A stretch of 64,000 nucleotides of DNA from Aureimonas phyllosphaerae (GCF_900113065.1 NZ_FOOA01000009.1:1-64000), one strand, 5' to 3'. Positions 25,853 to 34,267 are shown, counted from the first letter of the stretch. Numbers and translations: made by a program. The notes: a model not told the origin generated them from the letters alone.

Positions 25853-27307
25853 TCACCGGCGTCGCGCGAGCGAGGCCAGCTTGTCGCGCCAGCCGACCGG
25901 ACGCTCGGGATCGGCCACGTCGGATTCGGCCAGCGCCTCCTCGGCGGCGGTGAGGGGGCGCATCGGCAACGGCTTCAGCCGCGCTTCGCCGAGTTCGTCG
26001 ACGACGCGCGCGAGCCGCCCGCGATGACGCTCCAGCGCCTCGCGCAGCGTCTGCGGCGAGACGCCGAGATGCTCGGCAAGCAGCCCGTCGCGCTTGGCGA
26101 GAATCATGCGGCGCGTCCCCTCGTCGCCGCTGCCAGCCTCGATGAGGAGGTCGCATTCGGTGTCGTAGCCCATGGACCGGTTGTTGAGGTTGGCCGAGCC
26201 GAGCTTCAGGAGGCGGTCGTCCACCACCATGACCTTGGCATGGACGTAGATCGCCGAGCCCGCCTCGTTCACGGGAAAGCGGATGCGGAACCGGTCGAAG
26301 CGGTCGGCGCGCTTCAGGAGGCGCAGAAGGCTGATGCGCGCCGTGTCCATCGCCTTTGCCTCCAACCAGCCGTCGGCCGTGTCCGGGTTGATCACGACGA
26401 TGTCGGGCCCGTGCGGCTCGGCGAGGCGCTCGGCGATCGCGAGCGCGATCTTGCGCGAGGCGAAGTACTGGCTCTCGATATAGAGATTGTCGCGCGCGGC
26501 GCCGATCGCGGCGAGCGTCGCCCGCTCGATCTCGGCGACCTGCGGCCGTGTGCCGTATTCGGGCGCGGTGCGCGCGATCCCGATGCGGACGGCCTCGAGA
26601 TCGACGGCGAGCCCCTCCGGCCAGATCGCATGCGCGCCGGCCAGCTGCGACAGGGTTTCGCCGGTGGCCTGCGTCCACCGATCGCGCGCCAGCTCGGCAA
26701 GGGCTTGGGCGGCTGGTCCGGTGACGCAGCTCGTCGCATCGTGCCAGGGGCCGAGCGGCGCGCCGCGCGGCGAGCGTCGTCCGGGGCGGTTCTCCTCGTG
26801 CTCGCGCGTGTCCCAGCGCCCGGTGGTCATGTCGATGCCGCCGCAGAAGGCGATCGTCTCGTCCACCACGAGGAGCTTCATGTGATGGGCGCCGAGCGGG
26901 GGATGGGCGCCGTCGAGCTTGAGGCGCACGCGACCGCCCATCATCCAGTTCAGCATGAAGACCGGCGTCTCGCTGCGTGCCAGCGAATTGAGGAGGCCGA
27001 GGTCCCATTTCAGGATGCGCACGTCCAGATCGGGACTGCGCTCGGCCAGCCAGTCGAGGAGCGGTCCGATCCGGTTCGGCCCGTCCAGCGTCTGGCGCTC
27101 GGGCTCGATCTCGATGCGCGCGTCGAAGTCCCAGCCGACGAGGAGAATCGAGTGACGCGCGGCCAGCATCGCCTGCTTGGCGTGGTAGAAGAAATCGGCG
27201 GCATCCACGATCATCGAGAAGCGCTCGGCGCGCGCGATGCGCCAGCACGTCTCGCTCTCGCGCAGGAACGCGCCGCCGCCCGCTCCGGCCTCGTCCGGTT
27301 TCGTCAT
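25853..27307 (-). CDS. Phospholipase D/cardiolipin synthase-like protein
   Basis: A 484-residue protein of the phospholipase D superfamily with two HKD motifs: HHMKLLVVDE (His142, Lys144, Asp149) followed by GGIDMTTGRWD, and VHAKVMVVDD near residue 385 followed by GSANLNNRSMGYDTE. The two half-sites make one active centre that works through a phospho-His intermediate. No membrane anchors are visible, unlike classical ClsA, so the protein resembles soluble or peripheral bacterial PLDs. Activity could be cardiolipin synthesis, transphosphatidylation or hydrolysis. The Met at 27307 is preferred; the frame is open 23 codons upstream. It is divergent from flagellin. Confidence 0.85.
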   Translation of the reverse strand: MTKPDEAGAGGGAFLRESETCWRIARAERFSMIVDAADFFYHAKQAMLAARHSILLVGWDFDARIEIEPERQTLDGPNRIGPLLDWLAERSPDLDVRILKWDLGLLNSLARSETPVFMLNWMMGGRVRLKLDGAHPPLGAHHMKLLVVDETIAFCGGIDMTTGRWDTREHEENRPGRRSPRGAPLGPWHDATSCVTGPAAQALAELARDRWTQATGETLSQLAGAHAIWPEGLAVDLEAVRIGIARTAPEYGTRPQVAEIERATLAAIGAARDNLYIESQYFASRKIALAIAERLAEPHGPDIVVINPDTADGWLEAKAMDTARISLLRLLKRADRFDRFRIRFPVNEAGSAIYVHAKVMVVDDRLLKLGSANLNNRSMGYDTECDLLIEAGSGDEGTRRMILAKRDGLLAEHLGVSPQTLREALERHRGRLARVVDELGEARLKPLPMRPLTAAEEALAESDVADPERPVGWRDKLASLARRR

Positions 27308-27517
27308 CACGCGGCCCCGCTCCGTGCCAGTCCTTGGTCCCCCGTCCGAAGATGGAGGGGCACCCGCCCGCGCCAACCCGCAGGGAGGGGCGATGCCTCG
27401 ATCCGAAAATCTCCGCCGTTATACCTTTGTTCAATCTCGACGGCTAGAACAGGACCTGCAGCAGCGAACGAGCCGGCCCAAGCGCCCCTCCCGCCAGGCA
27501 TGATGCCGATGTTGCCC

Positions 27518-27533
27518 GACGGTCCCGACCGTC
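27518..27533 (+). promoter_or_regulatory. Hairpin in the flagellin upstream/leader region
   Basis: GACGGTCCCGACCGTC is a perfect inverted repeat; as RNA it gives a 6-base stem with a CCCG loop. It ends 36 bases before the flagellin start codon. It could be an operator or a leader structure; the transcription start is unknown. Confidence 0.4.
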
Positions 27534-27569
27534 ATGTCCCAACAGTTTGTTTTTACGGGACAACTTCAC

Positions 27570-29213
27570 ATGACCTCGATCAACTTCAACGCCGCTGCTA
27601 CTTCCGCGCTGCGTACCCTTCAGTCGACAAATACGTCGCTCAACAACACTCAGAACCACATCTCGACCGGTCTGAAGATCGGTGAGGCCAAGGACAACGC
27701 TGCCTATTGGTCGATTTCGACGACCATGAAGTCGGACAACAAATCGTTGTCGACGGTCAAGGATGCCCTTGGTCTCGGATCGGCCACGGTTGACGTCGCC
27801 TACCAGGCGATGAATGCAGCGCTCGATGTTCTCAACGAGATGAAGTCGAAGCTGACGGCGGCTACCCAGGACGGCGTGGACAAGCCGGCCGTTCAGGCCG
27901 AACTGGCCGAGCTTCAGAAGCAGCTCAAGTCGATCGCGAGCTCGGCCACGTTCTCTGGCGAGAATTGGCTGTCTGTCGACTCCACCTCGTCGAACTACAG
28001 TGCGACCAAGCAGGTCGTGTCTTCCTATACCCGTGACGCGAGCGGTGCCGTTTCGATCGGCACGATCAGCATCGACACGTCGTCGATGGTGCTGATCAAC
28101 AACGGCGTCAGCAAGGAAGGCATTCTGGACGGCGGCGCGACCGGCAACACCGGCACGGGCGGTATCTCTGCCGCTACGAGCCCGACCACTGGCGCTGGCT
28201 CTGCGACCTCAGGAACCGATAACACCGGTGCCATCACCGCGCGTGCTGCCACGGTGGCAGCAGATGCGTACTCGGTTGTCGTCAAGATCGACGGCGTGAC
28301 GAAGACCTTCACTGGCACGCTGACCGGAGAGACCTTCACCGCTGGTGCTGCGACCGCGACCGAAATCGCCACGGCCATCAAGAACAAGCTGACGGCGGAC
28401 TCCGGTTTCGCAGCGCTCGGAACGGTCGATTATCCTGTTGCCGGTACGCCCAGCGACAGCCTGACCTTCACCTCCCGCACGACCGGCGCCAACAGCAAGA
28501 TGGAGTTCACCAGCCTGACGATCGGCGGAGCCGCCATCACGACGGCTGGTGCCACCGGCACGGATGGTGTCAATGCCAAGGTGACGGCAGGCGCGGCGTT
28601 CGCTTCGGCCAACAGCCTGACGCTCGACAACAACGACGTGTTCTCGTTCGACATCACCGTGGATGGCGGTGCTGCGACGCGGGTGAACATCACGAAGGAT
28701 CTTGTCTCTTCGGTGCTCGGCACCAAGGACGGTAAGATCACGACGGCCGGCGATTTCAAGACGATCCTCGCCAAGGCTGTCAGCGTTGCGGGTCTCTCGA
28801 ATGTGGTGGTCGATCTGACCGGCTCCACGATCACGCTGCAGGGTGGTGCTTCGTCGATTGCCATCTCGAACGTCAACGCCAGCAAGGGAGCTGACCTGAC
28901 GTCTTACGACATCACCAGTTCTTCGAAGGCTGATCTGGCTACCCTGATCAGCACCGTGAACGCGGCTGCAAAGGCGATCACGTCTGCTGCTTCTACGCTG
29001 GGCAGCGTCACGGCGCGCATCGATCTTCAGAAGACGTTCGTGCAGAACCTGATGGACACGATCGACAAGGGCGTCTCGGGCCTCGTCGACGCGGACATGA
29101 ACGAGGAGTCCACGAAGCTCCAGGCTCTGCAGGTCAAGCAGCAGCTCGGCGTGCAGGCCCTGTCGATCGCCAACCAGTCGGCGCAGAACGTCCTGTCGCT
29201 TTTCCGCAGCTAA
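27570..29213 (+). CDS. Flagellin
   Basis: A 547-residue flagellin, the subunit of the flagellar filament. The conserved N-terminal D0/D1 region (MTSINFNAAATSALRTLQST, then ISTGLKIGEAKDNAAYWSIS) and the C-terminal region (QVKQQLGVQALSIANQSAQN ending LSLFRS) are alphaproteobacterial in type. The middle (about residues 150-440) is a variable, surface-exposed Ala/Thr/Gly/Ser-rich domain. The protein is longer than most rhizobial flagellins (about 320-400), so the variable domain is expanded. Base composition is lower in GC than the neighbours by eye, with more T- and A-ending codons, as is common for highly expressed flagellins. No other flagellar gene is in the window. A strong terminator follows. 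Confidence 0.95.
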   Translation: MTSINFNAAATSALRTLQSTNTSLNNTQNHISTGLKIGEAKDNAAYWSISTTMKSDNKSLSTVKDALGLGSATVDVAYQAMNAALDVLNEMKSKLTAATQDGVDKPAVQAELAELQKQLKSIASSATFSGENWLSVDSTSSNYSATKQVVSSYTRDASGAVSIGTISIDTSSMVLINNGVSKEGILDGGATGNTGTGGISAATSPTTGAGSATSGTDNTGAITARAATVAADAYSVVVKIDGVTKTFTGTLTGETFTAGAATATEIATAIKNKLTADSGFAALGTVDYPVAGTPSDSLTFTSRTTGANSKMEFTSLTIGGAAITTAGATGTDGVNAKVTAGAAFASANSLTLDNNDVFSFDITVDGGAATRVNITKDLVSSVLGTKDGKITTAGDFKTILAKAVSVAGLSNVVVDLTGSTITLQGGASSIAISNVNASKGADLTSYDITSSSKADLATLISTVNAAAKAITSAASTLGSVTARIDLQKTFVQNLMDTIDKGVSGLVDADMNEESTKLQALQVKQQLGVQALSIANQSAQNVLSLFRS

Positions 29214-29267
29214 GAACGGGGACCCTGACGGGGCCGTCGCCTCCGGGCGGCGGTTCCCGGATGGGAG

Positions 29268-29304
29268 AAAGGGCTCCCGGACCGTCTGGTCCGGGAGCCC
29301 TTTT
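29268..29304. terminator. Strong rho-independent terminator after flagellin
   Basis: A perfect 16-base stem (AAAGGGCTCCCGGACC with its complement) and a GTCT loop, followed by T residues. It is near-symmetric and lies between convergent flagellin and esterase genes, so it can act on both. Confidence 0.92.
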
Positions 29305-29312
29305 CGTTGGTC

Positions 29313-30677
29313 TCAACGGGCGTTCAAAAACTCGCCCGCCTCGATCAGCACGAACTCGTTGTCGTCGGCGCGGTCGAGGGCGCGGCCGGCGGAATAGGGG
29401 AAGTTGTTGTCGTTGGCGACGACGATATGCCTGTCGTCCACCCGGTCGACGTTCTCGATCGTCACGAAGGGCATGTCGTAGACGCCATTCTCCGTGCCCT
29501 GGCGTGCCTTTCCGTCCGGGTCCTTCACATCCATCAGGTCGAGATAGCCGACCTTGCGCACCGGCTGGCCGACATTGGCGTCGCTCATCTCGATCTTGTA
29601 GATGCGCTTGAGCTTGGCGGGCGTTGCGAAGCAGTCCGGCTTCGGCTCGCCCGTGCAGCCTTGCGCGGCGCGGCCCGCACCGTTGTCGCGCTCGATCACG
29701 AGGGCGGTGGTCGCGTCCAGCATGTTGAAGTCGCCGATCGCCACGCCGTCTTGGGCAAGCGGATAGATCCAGGAACGGCCGGTCCAGTCCCCCTTCGCCG
29801 TGTCGAACTCGATGACGCGAAGACCGGTCCGCCCGTCCGCGACGGTCTCGACCTTGCCGTCGGTGTAGAGCGGGCCTTCCAGGAGCGCATAGAGTTGCGC
29901 GCCGTCGGGCGAGCGGGCGAGGCCCTCGAAGCCGCCGGAGCGCTTGAGGTTGAAGGCCGGCATCGGCTTGGACGGATCGGCCGGCAACTGCAGCACCGGG
30001 TTGTCGGGCGACACGACCTTGGTCTCGCCGACCCGCGTCTCGTGGACGCTCTGGAGCCGGCCCTCGCGATCGAACTCGAGGAGCCAGGGTCCGAATTCCT
30101 CGCCGACGAAGAACCCATCCGCGACCGGTTGGATCGATTCGACGTCGAAGTCGGCGCCCGTCAGATAGCGCTTGTCGGACCCCTCCATCGCGATCGGGAA
30201 GGGCGCCTTGCGATCGGGATCGGACAGGAACACCGTCTCGCGGCGGTCGACGGTGCCCATGTCCCAGTCGATCGCGATGTGGTGCAGCATCAGCATGGCG
30301 TCGCTCGAGTTCGCCTTGGAGCCGAACCCGTTGTCGGAGAGCGTCCAGAACGTGCCGTCGTCAATCCGGCGGATGCCGGAGAAGCCCTGCACGGCCTGAC
30401 CCCCGAGCGGCAGCAAGACGCCGGTCGGGCGTACGCCGTCCTTGCCGGGCACGGTGCCGAGGGCGTCCGCGCGGCGGCGGTCGGGCGTCGTGAACTTGCC
30501 GGCCTGGCGAAGGTGCGCGGGGGCGTCGGCGGGGGCGGCGACCTGCGTATCGGCGGGCAGGACGGCCTGCGCGGACAGGGTCGCCGGAAAGGCCCGACCT
30601 TCGGCGTCCTGAGCCTGCGCGTGGGCGGCGGTGCCGAGGGCGAGGAGCGCGAGGCTCGCGGTGAAAAGCGTCTTCAT
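29313..30677 (-). CDS. Exported esterase-like/phytase-type beta-propeller protein
   Basis: A 454-residue protein with an N-terminal signal peptide (MKTLFTASLALLALGTAAHA). The mature part matches the esterase-like activity of phytase family: QGFSGIRRIDDGTFWTLSDN, GADFDVESIQPVADGFFVG, GGFEGLARSPDGAQLYALLE, DFNMLDATTALVIERDNGAG and HIVVANDNNFPYSAGRA. The fold should be a beta-propeller acting in the periplasm or outside, with phosphate esters the likely substrates, but activity is unproven. The Met at 30677 begins the signal peptide; 17 codons upstream are open. A weak Pho-box-like sequence lies 50 bases upstream. It converges on flagellin. Confidence 0.82.
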   Translation of the reverse strand: MKTLFTASLALLALGTAAHAQAQDAEGRAFPATLSAQAVLPADTQVAAPADAPAHLRQAGKFTTPDRRRADALGTVPGKDGVRPTGVLLPLGGQAVQGFSGIRRIDDGTFWTLSDNGFGSKANSSDAMLMLHHIAIDWDMGTVDRRETVFLSDPDRKAPFPIAMEGSDKRYLTGADFDVESIQPVADGFFVGEEFGPWLLEFDREGRLQSVHETRVGETKVVSPDNPVLQLPADPSKPMPAFNLKRSGGFEGLARSPDGAQLYALLEGPLYTDGKVETVADGRTGLRVIEFDTAKGDWTGRSWIYPLAQDGVAIGDFNMLDATTALVIERDNGAGRAAQGCTGEPKPDCFATPAKLKRIYKIEMSDANVGQPVRKVGYLDLMDVKDPDGKARQGTENGVYDMPFVTIENVDRVDDRHIVVANDNNFPYSAGRALDRADDNEFVLIEAGEFLNAR

Positions 30678-30726
30678 CGGTGTCGGTTTCCTGTTGGCCG
30701 GACGGCCGGGAAACCAACCCAAAAGC

Positions 30727-30744
30727 ATGACAGCCGCACGACGA
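30727..30744 (-). promoter_or_regulatory. Weak Pho-box-like sequence upstream of the esterase-like gene
   Basis: On the minus strand: TCGTCGT-GCGG-CTGTCAT. The second repeat is perfect and the first matches 4 of 7 (11 of 14 overall), with correct 11-base periodicity, 50 bases before the start codon. Confidence 0.3.
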
Positions 30745-30770
30745 AGCGGTGACGCCCAGATGATGGATCG

Positions 30771-30935
30771 TCAGTCGCGCCGTGTGTCCGGCTCGCGACC
30801 GCCCTCCTCGACGGGGGCCGGCTCGGGCACCGTCCCGGCCTCCTCGCCGGGCAGCGGCCGATCCTCGTCGTCGCCGCGGCGGCGGATCTCCTCGATGTCG
30901 GGGGTGATGGGGCTCGCGCCGGGAACTCGGCTCAT
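30771..30935 (-). CDS. 54-residue acidic protein of unknown function
   Basis: An ATG at 30935 opens a 54-codon frame ending in TGA at 30771-30773. The product starts MSRVPGASPITPDIEEIRRR and continues with an acidic Glu/Asp/Pro-rich tail; no signal peptide or membrane segment. A good ribosome site (AGAGG, about seven bases before the ATG) supports translation. It lies between zur and the esterase-like gene on the same strand, 60 bases downstream of the zur stop, so it could be the last gene of the zinc operon or have its own promoter. I do not recognise a family. Confidence 0.6.
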   Translation of the reverse strand: MSRVPGASPITPDIEEIRRRGDDEDRPLPGEEAGTVPEPAPVEEGGREPDTRRD

Positions 30936-30995
30936 GGACGACCTCTGATCGCGTTCGAGGACGCCAAGTGCCGTCCGGCCGTCATGGTTCCCGCC

Positions 30996-31418
30996 TCAGG
31001 CGCAGGCGGCGCACAGGCCCTTGATCTCGACCGTCGTACGCTTCGGGACGAAGCCGCGCTCGCCGGCCCAGCCGGCGAGGCGTGCCTCGACCGCGGCATC
31101 GGCGAACTCGGTCACCGCGCCGCATTTCTCGCAGATCGCGAAGGCCGTGAGGGCATGGGCGCAGGCGTGGGGATGGGCGCAGGCGACGAAGGCGTTGAGG
31201 CTCTCCAGCCGGTGCACGAGCCCGGTCTCCAGAAGCTTCTCCAGCGCGCGGTAGACTTGGGGCGGCGCGCGCAGCCCCTCCTCGCGCAGCGCGTCGAGGA
31301 TGGAGTAGGCGCTGAGCGGCCCGTCCGCCTGCTCCAGGATGTCGAAGACGAGCTTCTGGTTGCGCGTCAGCGCCTTCTCGGCGCCGGCCGTATGAGAGTG
31401 GTGATGGTCGTGGCTCAC
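30996..31418 (-). CDS. zur: Fur-family zinc uptake regulator
   Basis: A 140-residue Fur-family repressor. An N-terminal His-rich start (SHDHHHSHTAG) precedes the winged helix (about 15-85: ALTRNQKLVFDILEQADGPL, RAPPQVYRALEKLLETGLVH). The dimerisation domain has HPHACAHALTAFAICEKCGA and a final CAACA. The two CxxC pairs form the structural zinc site, as in Zur. The likely start is GTG at 31418; the frame extends 23 codons further without family character. It is the last recognisable gene of the znuC-znuB-znuA-zur set, 97 bases after znuA, so Zur probably controls its own synthesis through the box upstream of the operon. Confidence 0.9.
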   Translation of the reverse strand: MSHDHHHSHTAGAEKALTRNQKLVFDILEQADGPLSAYSILDALREEGLRAPPQVYRALEKLLETGLVHRLESLNAFVACAHPHACAHALTAFAICEKCGAVTEFADAAVEARLAGWAGERGFVPKRTTVEIKGLCAACA

Positions 31419-31515
31419 GCTCGATGGTCTCCCGCAAGACTGTGCGCAACCCGCGCGTCCCGCCCCTGATATGGCGGCGATCGGCACCCGGCGAAAGGGT
31501 GCCGATCGTCTCGGC

Positions 31516-32460
31516 TCAACTTGTCTTCAGCGCCTTGGCGAGTTCGCCGGCGTTGTGGCGGAACATGTCGAGATAGGTCGGGGCCGGGCCGTCCGCCGCC
31601 GACAGGCTGTCGGAAAAGAGCGACCCGCCGATCTCGGCGCCGGTCTCGGCCGCGATCCGCTCGATGAGGCGCGGGTCCGAGATGGTCTCGACGAACACGG
31701 CCCGGATCTTCTCGTCGCGGATCTGGTCGATGATGCGCGCGACGTCGGCCGCCGAGGCCTCGGCCTCCGTCGACACGCCGTTCGGCGCGATGAAGGCGAT
31801 GTCGTAAGCCTTGCCGAAATAGCCGAAGGCGTCGTGCGAGGTGACGACCTTGCGCGCCTCGGCCGGCACGTCGTCGAGCTCGGCGCGGATCTGCGTATCG
31901 AGCGCCTTCATCTCGGCGATATAGGCCGCGCCGTTCGCCTCGTAGTCGCCGGCATTGGCGGGGTCGGCGGCCTTCAGGGCCTCGACGATGTTGCGGGCGT
32001 AGATCTGGCCGTTGGAAAGGTCCTGCCAGGCGTGCGGGTCGTTCGGGCCGTGGCCGTGGCCGGCATGGTCATGGTCGTGGTCGTCGTGACCTTCGTGCTC
32101 CTCCTCGGAAAACGCGATCGGGGTCACGCCCGTGGCCGCCACGGCGGTCCTGCCGGTGAAGCCGGACGTCGCGACGAGGCGCGGCAGCCAGCCCTCGAAC
32201 TGCAGGCCGTTGGTGACGAGGAGCTTCGCGCGTCCCAGCGCGCGCGCGTCGGCCGGCGTCGGCTCGAACACATGGGCGTCGCCGCCCGGACCGACGAGGG
32301 TGGTGACGGCGACGTGGTCGCCGCCGATGCGGCTCGTCATGTCGCCGAGGATCGAGAACGAGGCGACGACGGGCAGGGGCTCCTGCGCCTGGGCGATGCC
32401 GAGCGACAGGAGGGTGGCGGCACCGGCGGCAAGACCGAGAAACAGACGGCGATGGATCAT
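31516..32460 (-). CDS. znuA: Zinc ABC transporter substrate-binding protein
   Basis: A 314-residue periplasmic metal-binding lipocalin-like protein of cluster A-I. A signal peptide is visible (MIHRRLFLGLAAGAATLLSL, cleavage near AQAQEP). Zinc ligands are His in GGDAHVFEPTPADAR, His in NDPHAWQDLSNGQ and His in KVVTSHDAFGYFGKAY, plus an acidic residue near the C-terminus. A His/Asp-rich loop (EEEHEGHDDHDHDHAGHGHG) directly precedes the second ligand and is the mark of zinc-specific ZnuA, acting as metal scavenger or chaperone. It is 24 bases downstream of znuB. It converts low periplasmic zinc into a ligand for ZnuB. Confidence 0.95.
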   Translation of the reverse strand: MIHRRLFLGLAAGAATLLSLGIAQAQEPLPVVASFSILGDMTSRIGGDHVAVTTLVGPGGDAHVFEPTPADARALGRAKLLVTNGLQFEGWLPRLVATSGFTGRTAVAATGVTPIAFSEEEHEGHDDHDHDHAGHGHGPNDPHAWQDLSNGQIYARNIVEALKAADPANAGDYEANGAAYIAEMKALDTQIRAELDDVPAEARKVVTSHDAFGYFGKAYDIAFIAPNGVSTEAEASAADVARIIDQIRDEKIRAVFVETISDPRLIERIAAETGAEIGGSLFSDSLSAADGPAPTYLDMFRHNAGELAKALKTS

Positions 32461-32484
32461 GGGAGAGTCTCCGGTTGGAGGGGG

Positions 32485-33357
32485 TCAGCCCGCCACCAGT
32501 CCGCCCCGGAGGGCGCGGGCGGCGAGGCTGTCGATGCGCCCGACGAGAACCGACAGGGCGTAGAGGGCGCTCGCCGACAGGATGATCGCCGGCGAGGCGG
32601 GAAGGCTGAGATGATAGGAGGCGAGGAGGCCGGCGACGGAGGACAGGAGGCCGACGAGGATCGCGACCATCATCTGGCCCGGCACCGATTCGGCCCAGAA
32701 CCGCGCGGCGGTCGCCGGCAGCATCATGATGCCGACCACCATCAAGGTGCCGAGCGCCTGAAAGCCGCCGACGAGATTGAGGACCACGAGCGCCACGAAG
32801 CCCATATGGACGACGCCCCCCCATCCGCCGACCGCGCGCAAGAAGCCGGGATCGAGGCATTCCACGACCAGCGGCCGGTAGATCGCGGCGAGCGCCAGCA
32901 TGGTGAGCGAGGCGATCGAGGCCATCAGGAAGAGTGCGGCGTCGTCGAGCCCGAGCACGGTGCCGAAGAGGACGTGGAGGAGGTCGATGTTGGAGCCGCG
33001 CACCGAGACGAGGAGGACGCCGAGCCCCAGCGAGAACAGGTAGAAGGCGGCAAAGCTCGCGTCCTCGCGCAAGGTCGTGTAGCGCGACACGAGACCGGCG
33101 AGAAAGGCCACGGTGAGGCCCGTCAGGATGCCGCCGAGCGTCATGGCGAAGAGCGAGAAGCCGGCGACGAGGAAGCCGACCGCCGCGCCCGGCAGGATGG
33201 CGTGCGCCATCGCGTCGCCGACGAGGCTCATGCGTCGCAGCACGAGGATCACGCCGAGCGGGCAGGCGCCGAGGCACAGCGCGAGGCACCCGGCGAGCGC
33301 GCGGCGCATGAAGGCGTAGTCGGCGAAGGGGGCGAGCGCGAGGTCGTAGAGGCTCAT
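32485..33357 (-). CDS. znuB: Zinc ABC transporter permease
   Basis: A 290-residue polytopic permease (about eight to nine membrane segments) of the ABC-3 family. Characteristic blocks are GDAMAHAILPGAAVGFLVAG and GFQALGTLMVVGIMMLPATAARF. It forms the inner-membrane channel that receives zinc from ZnuA. Its ATG at 33357 overlaps the znuC stop by four bases (ATGA), so the two are translationally coupled. The frame is open far upstream, but the overlap fixes the start. Confidence 0.94.
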   Translation of the reverse strand: MSLYDLALAPFADYAFMRRALAGCLALCLGACPLGVILVLRRMSLVGDAMAHAILPGAAVGFLVAGFSLFAMTLGGILTGLTVAFLAGLVSRYTTLREDASFAAFYLFSLGLGVLLVSVRGSNIDLLHVLFGTVLGLDDAALFLMASIASLTMLALAAIYRPLVVECLDPGFLRAVGGWGGVVHMGFVALVVLNLVGGFQALGTLMVVGIMMLPATAARFWAESVPGQMMVAILVGLLSSVAGLLASYHLSLPASPAIILSASALYALSVLVGRIDSLAARALRGGLVAG

Positions 33358-34118
33358 GCCGCGCGGCTCCGAAGAGCGTCGGCCTGCGTGTCCAGACCTT
33401 CGCTGAGCGCTTGGGCCCGCGCGAGGTTGGCGTGGGCCAGCGCGTCGCCCGTCGGGCTCCAGGCGACGCGCTCGCGCGCGAGCAGCAGCGTCTCGGGGAA
33501 GTATTCGCGCACGAGGTCCATGTCGTGGAGGACCGCGATCACGGTCCGCCCCTCGCCGTTCCAGCGCTTCACGAGGTCCATGAGATCGCGCGTCGTACGC
33601 GCGTCGATCGCGGTGAAGGGCTCGTCGAGAAGGAGGAGGCGGGCGTTCTGGAGGAGAAGGCGTGCGAAGAGCGCGCGCTGCAGCTGGCCGCCCGACATGG
33701 TGCCGATCAGCCGGTCCTCCAGCCCTTCGAGGCCGACGGCGGCGATCGCCGCCTCCACCTCGCCCGTGAGGTCGCGGCCGACGCGCCCGAACGGGCCGGT
33801 GCGCCGCCAGAGGCCAAGCGAGACGAGGTCGAGGACGCTGATCGGGAAGGTTCGGTCGAGATCGCCGACCTGCGGGAGGTAGCCGATGTCGCGGCGGCGG
33901 ACGCCGTCCACCCGCACCTTGCCGCCGGCGGCGCGAACCGAACCCATGATGCCCTTGAGAAGGGTCGACTTGCCCGCCCCGTTCGGACCGACGACGGCCG
34001 TCATCGAACCCGGCGCGAAGCGGCCCGACAGGCCGCGCACGGCCGGGCGCCGCCGGTAGGCGAGCGTCAGGTCGCTGAGTTCGACGGAGGGCGCGACGGC
34101 CGAAACGTTCGCCTTCAC
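33354..34118 (-). CDS. znuC: Zinc ABC transporter ATP-binding protein
   Basis: A 254-residue ABC ATPase energising ZnuB. Walker A is VVGPNGAGKST (about residues 45-55), the Q-loop is GYLPQVGDLDRTFP, the signature is TMSGGQLQRALFAR, Walker B is LLLLDEPFTAID and the switch His is in AVLHDMDL. I take the GTG at 34118 as start, giving a normal family N-terminus (VELSDLTLAYR). This GTG overlaps the stop of a 40-codon ORF (GTGA), which supports coupling. A longer frame to 34244 exists but its extra 42 residues look non-coding. A Zur box lies 150 bases upstream. The product ends coupled to znuB. Confidence 0.93.
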   Translation of the reverse strand: MKANVSAVAPSVELSDLTLAYRRRPAVRGLSGRFAPGSMTAVVGPNGAGKSTLLKGIMGSVRAAGGKVRVDGVRRRDIGYLPQVGDLDRTFPISVLDLVSLGLWRRTGPFGRVGRDLTGEVEAAIAAVGLEGLEDRLIGTMSGGQLQRALFARLLLQNARLLLLDEPFTAIDARTTRDLMDLVKRWNGEGRTVIAVLHDMDLVREYFPETLLLARERVAWSPTGDALAHANLARAQALSEGLDTQADALRSRAA

Positions 34119-34237
34119 GCCGCGACCGCCCAGGCAACGACGCCCCAGAGAACCAGCGTTGCCAAAAACGCGACGGCAAGCCGCTCGAAGGCTGAGCGCC
34201 GCAGGACGGACGGGGTGCGGGAGGCGATGGGCGGCAT
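34115..34237 (-). CDS. 40-residue single-span membrane ORF start-stop coupled to znuC
   Basis: An ATG at 34237 opens 40 codons whose TGA (34117-34115) overlaps the GTG of znuC. The product begins MPPIASRTPSVLRRSAFERL and ends in a hydrophobic segment of about 19 residues (LAVAFLATLVLWGVVAWAVA). That is the pattern of a small inner-membrane protein with a basic cytoplasmic N-terminus. It lies between the Zur box and znuC, so it would be the first cistron of the zinc operon. The ribosome site is weak. It could be a transporter accessory peptide or only a leader ORF that couples translation into znuC. No family is recognised. Confidence 0.5.
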   Translation of the reverse strand: MPPIASRTPSVLRRSAFERLAVAFLATLVLWGVVAWAVAA

Positions 34238-34267
34238 GGATCACGCGACGGCTTGAGGCGATGCGAG

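Noticed and set aside
27497-27516. Possible sigma-54 element before flagellin (GGCAT ... TTGC)
   Set aside because: The GG-to-GC distance is too long for a -24/-12 promoter.
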